Assembly: GCF_000716875.1 (NCBI RefSeq)
Contig: NZ_JNWQ01000099.1
Span: forward strand, 1-23,764
Source: Streptomyces novaecaesareae
Lineage (GTDB): Bacteria > Actinomycetota > Actinomycetes > Streptomycetales > Streptomycetaceae
DNA length: 23,764 bases
Direction: 5' to 3'
Made by a program: the position numbers and the translations under genes. The notes below the pieces were generated by a model. It saw nothing but the letters and a program-made list of their open reading frames with translations. It was not told the origin of the DNA and did no database searches. The number at the start of each line of letters is the position of its first letter. The stretch's first letter is position 1. Of the stretch, positions 17,722-23,764 are shown piece by piece.

Positions 17722-18917
17722 GCCGACGGACCCTCGGTGTGGCTGCCGCCCAGGTAGCGGCGGGGCACCCGGGCACCGATCCGGGTGACGATCTCGTACG
17801 AGATGGTGCCGCAGGCGCGGGCCCAGTCCTCGGCGGTCGGCTCGCCGCGTTCGCCGTTGCCGAACAGCAGCGCCTCGTCGCCGATCCCGGGGGTGTCCCC
17901 GCCCAGGTCCACCACGAACTGGTCCATCGCCACCCGGCCGGCGACCGTGCGCCACTTGCCGCCGATCTGCACCGGGCCGGTGCCGCTGGCGTGCCGGGGG
18001 ATGCCGTCGCCGTAGCCGACCGGGACGAGGCCCAGCGTGGTCGTGCCGGGCGTCGTGTAGTGGTGGCCGTAGCTGACCCCGTGCCCGCCGGGGACCTCCT
18101 TGACCAGCGCCAGCCGCGCGGTCAGCGACATCACCGGGCGCAGCCCGAAGTCGGCCGGCGAGCCCACCTCGGGCACCGGCGACAGCCCGTACGCGGCGAG
18201 GCCGGTGCGAACCAGGTCGAAGTGCGTCTGGGGCAGCAGCAGGGTGGCCGGCGAGTTCGCCAGGTGCCGCAGCTCCGGGCGCAGCCCGGCCGCCTCGGCC
18301 GCGGCCAGGGCGGCGTGGAAGGAGTCCAGCTGGGCCTGGATCGACGGGTGGCCGGGCTCGTCGGCGGCGGCGAAGTGCGACCAGACGCCGACGACCGTGA
18401 GCAGGCCCTCGGCCTCGGCGCGGCGGGCGGCGGCGACCAGCTGCGGCCAGTCGTGCGGCTGGCAGCCGTTGCGGCCGAGGCCGGTGTCCGCCTTGAGGTG
18501 CACGCGCGCGGGGATGCCGGTCTCGCGGACGGCCGGCAGCAGCTCGTCCAGCGCCCACTGGCCGCTGACCGAGATGTCCAGGTCCGCGCGCAGCGCCTCG
18601 CGCCACGGCCCGCCGGGCGTCCACAGCCAGCACAGGATGCGGGCCTGCTCCGGGCGGATGCCCCCGGCCCGCAGCGCCAGCGCCTCCTCGGGCGTCGCGC
18701 AACCGAACCAGCCGATCCCGTTGGCGACCGCCTCGCGGGCACACTCGACCGCGCCGTGGCCATAGGCGTCCGCCTTGACCGCGAGCATCACCGCCGTGCT
18801 GCCGACGCGCTCGCGCAGCGCGGCGAGGTTGCCGCGCAGGGCGGCGAGATCGATGGTCGCCTCGGCCCGTACGCCGTCGGTCAGGGTGGCTGTGCCGGTC
18901 GTGTTCGCAGTTGTCAT
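17718..18917 (-). CDS. alr: Alanine racemase
   Basis: A 399-residue PLP enzyme that interconverts L- and D-alanine for peptidoglycan. The PLP lysine is Lys48 in AVKADAYGHG; the second catalytic residue is the Tyr in VSYGHHYTTPGTT in the C-terminal domain, and VPVGYGDGIPR is present. ATG start at MTTANTTG with GGGAG about 10 bases upstream; the longer upstream frame looks non-coding. It lies 176 bases after nnr and overlaps the hydrolase gene by 4 bases. Confidence 0.97.
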   Translation of the reverse strand: MTTANTTGTATLTDGVRAEATIDLAALRGNLAALRERVGSTAVMLAVKADAYGHGAVECAREAVANGIGWFGCATPEEALALRAGGIRPEQARILCWLWTPGGPWREALRADLDISVSGQWALDELLPAVRETGIPARVHLKADTGLGRNGCQPHDWPQLVAAARRAEAEGLLTVVGVWSHFAAADEPGHPSIQAQLDSFHAALAAAEAAGLRPELRHLANSPATLLLPQTHFDLVRTGLAAYGLSPVPEVGSPADFGLRPVMSLTARLALVKEVPGGHGVSYGHHYTTPGTTTLGLVPVGYGDGIPRHASGTGPVQIGGKWRTVAGRVAMDQFVVDLGGDTPGIGDEALLFGNGERGEPTAEDWARACGTISYEIVTRIGARVPRRYLGGSHTEGPSA

Positions 18918-19093
18918 CAGGGTCAGTCTCCCAGACGTCCCGGAGTCCTCGCCGAACGGCCCATCGACGCGGCGGCCGACGCCCGGGCCCCACCGACCGC
19001 ACCGATCTGCGGCAAACCGTGCGTCACCGGTCTTTCGGACGCCCGCGGCGGACCGTTCGGTTCCGCTCCCGGGCCGCCGCGCCAGCCGCCGCG

Positions 19094-20569
19094 CTAGCCG
19101 TTGCGCACCGCCCGCCACACCGTCGGCAGTGCCTCGGCCACCGCCAGGGCCGTCACCGGCGCGCCCGGCGCGCCCGCCGCCTCGCGGCCCGCCAGGCCGT
19201 GCAGGTAGGCGGCCACCGACGCGGCGTCCAGCGGCGGGAGGCCCGCCGCCAGGAGGGAGCCGGCCAGGCCGGCCAGGACGTCGCCGCTGCCGGCGGTGGC
19301 CAGCCAGGAGGTGCCGGTGGGGTTCACCCGGACGGCGCCGCCCGGGTCGGCGACCACGGTCGTGGAGCCCTTCAGCAGCACGGTCGCACGGTAGGCGGCC
19401 GCCAGCCGGCGGGCGGTGGCGAGCCGGGTGGCGGCCAGGTCGTCGGCGGCCGGGGGCGCGGTGCCGTCGGCACCGGCGAGCAGCCGGGCGGCCTCACCGG
19501 TGTGCGGGGTGAGCAGGGTGGGCGCGGTGCGGCCGGCCAGCGCGTCCGGGCCGAGCCGGCCCAGCTCGGTCAGCCCGTCCGCGTCCACCAGCACCGGGAC
19601 GTCGCTCGCCAGCGCCTCGGCCAGCGTCTGCCGCGCACCCTCGCCGCCGCCCGGCCCGACCACCCAGGCCTGCACCCGCCCGGCCCCGGCCGGCCCGCCC
19701 TCGGTGACCAGCGTCTCGGGGAAGCGCCGCACCACCTCGTCGGCCGCCGGGCCCACGTACCGGACGGCACCCGCGCCGCCCCGCAGCGCCCCGGCGACGG
19801 CCAGCAGTGCCGCCCCCGGGTACGTCGCCGAGCCGGCCGCCACCCCGACCACACCGCGCCGGTACTTGTCGCTCTCCGCGCCGGGCTCCGGCAGCAGCCC
19901 CGCCACGTCCGCGTGCTGCAGGGCCGTCACGTCCGCCGCCGGGAGCTCCAGCCCGATGCCGACCACCTGCACGACGCCCGCGTACGAGGCCCCCGGGTCG
20001 ACCAGCAGCCCGGGCTTGTACGTGCCGAAGCAGACCGTGACGTCCGCGCGCAGCGCGATGCCCGGCACCTCACCGGTGTCCGCCTCGACCCCGCTGGGCA
20101 GGTCCACCGCCACCACCGTGCCGCGCCGTTCGGCCCGCGCGTACGGCTCCGCCTCGGGGCGCAGCCCGCCCCGCCCGCCGATGCCGACGATCCCGTCCAG
20201 CACCAGGTCCGCGCGCGAGAAGTCGGCCAGGCCGACTTCCTGCTCCGCCGTCACTCGTCCGCCGGCGGCCCGCAGCGCGGCCAGCCCGCCCGCGTGCACC
20301 TTCTCCGGCGCCAGCAGCACCGCCGTCACCCGCGCCCCCCGCCGGGCCAGCGAGGCCCCGGCGTACAGCGCGTCACCCCCGTTGTCCCCACTGCCCGCCA
20401 ACACCACCACCCGACTGCCGTACACCCGCCCCCGACACCGGGTCAGCAGCCGCGCACACGTCGCCGCCAGCCCGGCGGCCGCCCGCTGCATCAGGGTGCC
20501 CCCCGGCAGCCGCGCCATCAGCTCGGCCTCGGCGGCCCGGACGGTTTCCACAGGGTGTGCATGACGCAT
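19094..20569 (-). CDS. nnr: Bifunctional NAD(P)H-hydrate repair enzyme Nnr
   Basis: A 491-residue fusion of an N-terminal NAD(P)HX epimerase (YjeF_N, about 1-215; AGSGDNGGDAL at 58-68, VVAVDLPSGVEADTG) and a C-terminal ADP/ATP-dependent NAD(P)HX dehydratase (CARKD, about 225-491; KYRRGVVGVAAGS, TPHTGEAARLL, TAGSGDVLAGL). It repairs hydrated nicotinamide cofactors. ATG start with GGAGGAG 7 bases upstream. It is separated from glmS by the glmS terminator, so transcription probably starts in 20570-20623. Confidence 0.96.
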   Translation of the reverse strand: MRHAHPVETVRAAEAELMARLPGGTLMQRAAAGLAATCARLLTRCRGRVYGSRVVVLAGSGDNGGDALYAGASLARRGARVTAVLLAPEKVHAGGLAALRAAGGRVTAEQEVGLADFSRADLVLDGIVGIGGRGGLRPEAEPYARAERRGTVVAVDLPSGVEADTGEVPGIALRADVTVCFGTYKPGLLVDPGASYAGVVQVVGIGLELPAADVTALQHADVAGLLPEPGAESDKYRRGVVGVAAGSATYPGAALLAVAGALRGGAGAVRYVGPAADEVVRRFPETLVTEGGPAGAGRVQAWVVGPGGGEGARQTLAEALASDVPVLVDADGLTELGRLGPDALAGRTAPTLLTPHTGEAARLLAGADGTAPPAADDLAATRLATARRLAAAYRATVLLKGSTTVVADPGGAVRVNPTGTSWLATAGSGDVLAGLAGSLLAAGLPPLDAASVAAYLHGLAGREAAGAPGAPVTALAVAEALPTVWRAVRNG

Positions 20570-20623
20570 GGCGGGGCTCCTCCAGCACTCGGCTACCGCC
20601 GACGCTAGCCGCCGGGAGACACG

Positions 20624-20666
20624 ACGGCGCCCCTGCGGTAGGACGCAGCCACCGCAGGGGCGCCGT
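20624..20666 (-). terminator. glmS terminator
   Basis: A perfect 16-bp stem (ACGGCGCCCCTGCGGT and its complement) with an 11-base loop, 12 bases past the glmS stop. It isolates glmS from nnr. Confidence 0.85.
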
Positions 20667-20678
20667 AAGGCCGAGCGA

Positions 20679-22535
20679 CTACTCGACGGTGACCGACTTC
20701 GCCAGGTTGCGCGGCTGGTCGACCTCGTGGCCCTTGGCCGTGGCCAGCTCGCAGGCGAAGACCTGGAGCGGGACGGTGGAGACCAGCGGCTGGAGCAGGG
20801 TCGGGGTGACCGGGATGCGGATCAGGTGGTCCGCGTACGGGACGACGGCCTCGTCGCCCTCCTCCGCGATCACGATCGTGCGGGCGCCGCGGGCCCGGAT
20901 CTCCTGGATGTTGGAGACGATCTTGTCGTGCAGGATGGACCGGCCGCGCGGCGAGGGCACGACCACCACGACCGGCAGCCCCTCCTCGATCAGCGCGATC
21001 GGGCCGTGCTTGAGCTCGCCCGCCGCGAAGCCCTCGGCGTGCATGTACGCCAGCTCCTTGAGCTTGAGCGCGCCCTCCAGGGCCACCGGGAAGCCGACGT
21101 GGCGGCCGAGGAAGAGCACCGAGCGGGCGTCGGCCAGCGAGCGGGCCAGCTCGCGCACCGGCTCCATGGTCTCCAGGACCTGCTCGACCTGCTTCGGCGC
21201 GTCGCCGAGCTCCTTGATGATGGTGAAGATCTCGTCGCCCCACTTGGTGCCGCGCACCTGGCCCAGGTAGAGGGCGACCAGGTAGCAGGCGACCAGCTGG
21301 GTCAGGAACGCCTTGGTGGACGCGACCGCGACCTCCGGCCCGGCGTGCGTGTACAGCACGGCGTCCGACTCGCGCGGGATGGTGGAGCCGTTGGTGTTGC
21401 AGATCGCCAGCACCTTGGCGCCCTGCTCACGGGCGTGCCGCAGCGCCATCAGGGTGTCCATGGTCTCGCCGGACTGCGAGATGGCGATGACCAGGGTGCC
21501 CGGGCCCATGATCGGGTCGCGGTAGCGGAACTCGGAGGCGACCTCGACCTCGCACGGGATGCGGGTCCAGTGCTCGATCGCGTACTTGGCGATCATGCCG
21601 GCGTGGAAGGCGGTGCCGCACGCGACGATGACGACCTTGTCGACGGAGCGCAGGTCGGCGTCGGAGATGCGCAGCTCGTCCAGGGTGAGCCGGCCGTCGG
21701 TGCCGATCCGGCCGAGCAGGGTGTCGGCGACGGCCTTCGGCTGCTCGGCGATCTCCTTGAGCATGAAGTAGTCGTAGCCGCCCTTCTCGGCGGCGGAGGC
21801 GTCCCAGTCGACGTGGTACTCGCGCACCTCGGCCGGGGTGCCGTCGAAGTCGGTCACCGTGACGCCCTCGCGGCGCAGCTCGACGACCTGGTCCTGGCCC
21901 AGCTCGATCGCCTCGCGGGTGTGCGCGATGAAGGCGGCGACGTCCGAGGCGAGGAAGTTCTCGCCCTCGCCGCGGCCCACGACCAGCGGCGAGTTGCGGC
22001 GGGCACCCACGACGACGTCCGGCGCGTCGGCGTGCACGGCCACCAGGGTGAAGGCGCCCTCCAGCTGACGGCAGACCACGCGCATGGCCTCGGCGAGGTC
22101 GCCCTGGTAGGCCTCGCCCAGCAGGTGGGCGACGACCTCGGTGTCGGTCTCGGACCGGAGGGTGTGGCCGCGCTCGGCGATCTCGGCGCGCAGCTGGGCG
22201 AAGTTCTCGATGATGCCGTTGTGCACCACCGCGACCCGCTGGGTGTCGTCCAGGTGGGGGTGGGCGTTGGCGTCCGTCGGGCCGCCGTGGGTGGCCCAGC
22301 GGGTGTGACCGATGCCGGTGGTGCCGCCGGGCAGAGGGGTCTCGGCGAGCGACTTCTCGAGGTTGGCGAGCTTCCCGGCCCGCTTGTCGGTGGACAGGCT
22401 CCACTGCCCGTCGGAGTCCTGAACCTGCACCGCGACACCGGCCGAGTCGTAACCCCGGTACTCCAGGCGCTGCAGGCCTGCGATTACTACGTCGAGGGCG
22501 GACTGCGCGCCCACGTATCCAACAATTCCGCACAT
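20679..22535 (-). CDS. glmS: Glucosamine-6-phosphate synthase (isomerizing)
   Basis: A 618-residue enzyme making glucosamine-6-phosphate from fructose-6-phosphate and glutamine, the entry to UDP-GlcNAc and cell wall. The N-terminal glutaminase begins MCGIVGYVG, with Cys2 the nucleophile exposed after Met removal; GHTRWATHG is present. Two SIS sugar domains follow, with AISQSGETMDT and VASTKAF, ending LAKSVTVE as in the family. An in-frame ATG 4 codons upstream is excluded because Cys must be at the mature N terminus. There is no ribosome binding site; TATGCT 7 bases upstream may be a -10 box for a leaderless message. Divergent from coaA. Confidence 0.97.
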   Translation of the reverse strand: MCGIVGYVGAQSALDVVIAGLQRLEYRGYDSAGVAVQVQDSDGQWSLSTDKRAGKLANLEKSLAETPLPGGTTGIGHTRWATHGGPTDANAHPHLDDTQRVAVVHNGIIENFAQLRAEIAERGHTLRSETDTEVVAHLLGEAYQGDLAEAMRVVCRQLEGAFTLVAVHADAPDVVVGARRNSPLVVGRGEGENFLASDVAAFIAHTREAIELGQDQVVELRREGVTVTDFDGTPAEVREYHVDWDASAAEKGGYDYFMLKEIAEQPKAVADTLLGRIGTDGRLTLDELRISDADLRSVDKVVIVACGTAFHAGMIAKYAIEHWTRIPCEVEVASEFRYRDPIMGPGTLVIAISQSGETMDTLMALRHAREQGAKVLAICNTNGSTIPRESDAVLYTHAGPEVAVASTKAFLTQLVACYLVALYLGQVRGTKWGDEIFTIIKELGDAPKQVEQVLETMEPVRELARSLADARSVLFLGRHVGFPVALEGALKLKELAYMHAEGFAAGELKHGPIALIEEGLPVVVVVPSPRGRSILHDKIVSNIQEIRARGARTIVIAEEGDEAVVPYADHLIRIPVTPTLLQPLVSTVPLQVFACELATAKGHEVDQPRNLAKSVTVE

Positions 22536-22634
22536 GCGTGCCAGCATAAGGGCCGTTCTGTGGCCGTTTTCCCGCCCTGCGCGAACGCTGCGTGACCGAC
22601 ACCACAAGCACCGTGAACGCCGCGACGGCTCACA

Positions 22635-23630
22635 ATGGAGCATGTGCTGACCGAACTCTGTACGCGGGGCGCCGCCACGCCCGGCCCGTCCCCGTCCCCC
22701 TACGTGGACCTCAGCCGGGCCGAGTGGAGCGCGCTGCGCGAGCGTACGCCGCTGCCGCTGACCGCAGAGGAGGTGGAGCAGCTTCGCGGCCTCGGCACCG
22801 CCCTCGACCTGGACGAGGTTCGCGACGTCTACCTGCCGCTGTCACGGCTGCTGAACCTCTACATCCATGCCACCCACGAACTGCGCGGCACGCTGGGCAC
22901 CTTCCTGGACACCCCGGACACCGAGCGCACCCGCACCCCGTTCATCATCGGCGTGGCCGGCTCCGTGGCCGTCGGCAAGTCCACCACCGCCCGGCTCCTC
23001 CAGGCCCTGCTCGCCCGCTGGCCCGAGCACCCCCGGGTCGAACTGGTCACCACCGACGGCTTCCTGCTCCCCAACGCGGAGCTGCGCCGCCGCGGCCTGA
23101 TGGCCCGCAAGGGGTTCCCCGAGTCGTACGACCGCCGGGCGCTGATGCGCTTCGTCGCGGACGTGAAGGCCGGCAAGGAGCGGGTCAGCGCGCCGGTCTA
23201 CTCGCACCTGGTGTACGACATCGTGCCGGACGAGCGGCTGACGGTGGAGCGCCCGGACATCCTGATCGTCGAAGGCCTGAACGTGCTGCAGCCGGCCCTG
23301 CCCGGCAGCGACGGCCGCACCCGCCTCGCCGTGGCCGACTACTTCGACTTCTCGATCTACGTCGACGCCCGGACCGACGACATCGAGCACTGGTACCTGG
23401 ACCGCTTCCGCAAGCTGCGGCAGACCGCCTTCCAGGACCCGAACTCCTACTTCCGCCGCTTCACCGAGGTGCCGGAGGAGGAGGCGATGGAGTACGGCCG
23501 ACAGGTCTGGCGCACCATCAACAAGCCCAACCTGCTGGAGAACGTGCTGCCGACCCGCGGCCGGGCCACCCTGATCCTGCAGAAGGGCGCGGACCACAAG
23601 GTCCGCCGGGCGCTGCTGCGCAAGCTTTGA
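22635..23630 (+). CDS. coaA: Type I pantothenate kinase
   Basis: A 331-residue kinase that phosphorylates pantothenate, the first step of CoA synthesis. The P-loop is GSVAVGKST (109-117); [21 protein letters not shown] and [11 protein letters not shown] match the family, and the C terminus ([23 protein letters not shown]) is typical. Residues 1-20 are variable. The ATG at 22635 is one option; the in-frame GTG at 22644 lies 7 bases after CACAAT, a possible -10 box, so a leaderless start there is also possible. It diverges from glmS across 99 bases. Its downstream terminator seems interrupted by an insertion sequence. Confidence 0.96.
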   Translation: MEHVLTELCTRGAATPGPSPSPYVDLSRAEWSALRERTPLPLTAEEVEQLRGLGTALDLDEVRDVYLPLSRLLNLYIHATHELRGTLGTFLDTPDTERTRTPFIIGVAGSVAVGKSTTARLLQALLARWPEHPRVELVTTDGFLLPNAELRRRGLMARKGFPESYDRRALMRFVADVKAGKERVSAPVYSHLVYDIVPDERLTVERPDILIVEGLNVLQPALPGSDGRTRLAVADYFDFSIYVDARTDDIEHWYLDRFRKLRQTAFQDPNSYFRRFTEVPEEEAMEYGRQVWRTINKPNLLENVLPTRGRATLILQKGADHKVRRALLRKL

Positions 23631-23701
23631 GGCACGCCGAAGGCCCCCGCCGACCGGCTCGGAAACTTGGGTTCAAGGGGTCGTCGCAACACCACTTGGT
23701 T

Positions 23702-23764
23702 TCAGGTGGTGAGTAGATCACGTAGACGCTCGGCTGGGGTATCCCAGCCGAGCGTCTTGCGTGG
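23702..23764 (-). CDS. IS30-family transposase, C-terminal fragment
   Basis: The last 20 residues of a protein whose start is outside the window: PRKTLGWDTPAERLRDLLTT then stop. The phrase PRKTLGW-x-TPAE is the C-terminal signature of IS30-family DDE transposases (usually N-N-R-P-R-K-x-L). The catalytic residues lie outside the window, so integrity of the enzyme cannot be judged. A 15-bp perfect hairpin is embedded in this coding stretch. Confidence 0.75.
   Translation of the reverse strand, partial: PRKTLGWDTPAERLRDLLTT
23724..23757. terminator. 15-bp hairpin inside the transposase 3' end
   Basis: AGACGCTCGGCTGGG and its exact complement flank the loop GTAT. It lies within the last codons of the transposase gene. 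It may stop transcription entering the element from coaA or hinder translation of read-through messages. Confidence 0.6.

Larger units (their letters stand above)
23677..23764. mobile_element. End of an IS30-like insertion sequence (partial)
   Basis: The bases after coaA switch to a different sequence type at about 23677 (GGGGTCGTCGCAACACCA), which looks like the terminal inverted repeat, followed by a transposase 3' end on the minus strand. Only one end is in the window, so the other repeat and target duplication cannot be seen. The exact boundary is uncertain by several bases. Confidence 0.65.

Noticed and set aside
20568..22595. Plus-strand frame of 675 codons opposite glmS
   Set aside because: Low-complexity complement frame with no recognisable motif; glmS has all catalytic motifs on the minus strand.
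22536..22634. glmS ribozyme or other riboswitch ahead of glmS
   Set aside because: The gap to coaA is only 99 bases, with a likely -10 box right at the start codon, leaving no room for a leader RNA.

Overview
The window is a high-GC, densely coded actinobacterial chromosome segment, almost certainly from the family Streptomycetaceae (Streptomyces or Kitasatospora). The evidence is the strong third-position GC bias, GTG starts, a near-identical BldM, a WhiB-like protein, GroEL with a His-rich tail behind tandem CIRCE operators, and a gene order that I recall as syntenic with the S. coelicolor SCO4740-SCO4771 region. It is mostly core genome; no phage, plasmid, CRISPR array, rRNA or tRNA was seen.

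Layout. 1-310: geneless, with a G-quadruplex-type tract and a long nested inverted repeat. 311-3108: guaB3 and guaB (purine nucleotide metabolism), both leftward. 3408-7047: a regulatory block with shbA-like sigma factor, bldM, a divergent WhiB-like gene and a LysR regulator. 7183-9404: groES-groEL, leftward, with a promoter woven into two CIRCE operators. 9433-10107: a palindrome followed by two overlapping small membrane-protein genes that look like distant paralogs. 10125-12200: a THUMP-like SAM methyltransferase converging on a lipoprotein polysaccharide deacetylase.

12283-14807: tsaB-rimI-tsaD plus a small ABM-like gene, joined by overlapping start and stop codons (tRNA t6A synthesis). 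14952-15530: a membrane-anchored protein of unknown function. 15577-15771: a 64-residue protein preceded by an iron-box-like palindrome. 15879-20569: nnr, alr, an alpha/beta hydrolase and tsaE, leftward. 20679-22535: glmS, leftward. 22635-23630: coaA, rightward. 23677-23764: the end of an IS30-like insertion sequence running off the window.

How the genes work together. Three of the four proteins usually needed for t6A (TsaB, TsaD, TsaE) are encoded here on two transcription units. Alr and GlmS supply cell-wall precursors, CoaA starts CoA synthesis and Nnr repairs damaged NAD(P)H. ShbA, BldM and the WhiB-like protein belong to growth and sporulation control. The least explained parts are the repeat at 131-197, the palindrome plus twin membrane proteins at 9433-10107, the small protein at 15577-15771, and the IS that appears to have landed in the coaA terminator.
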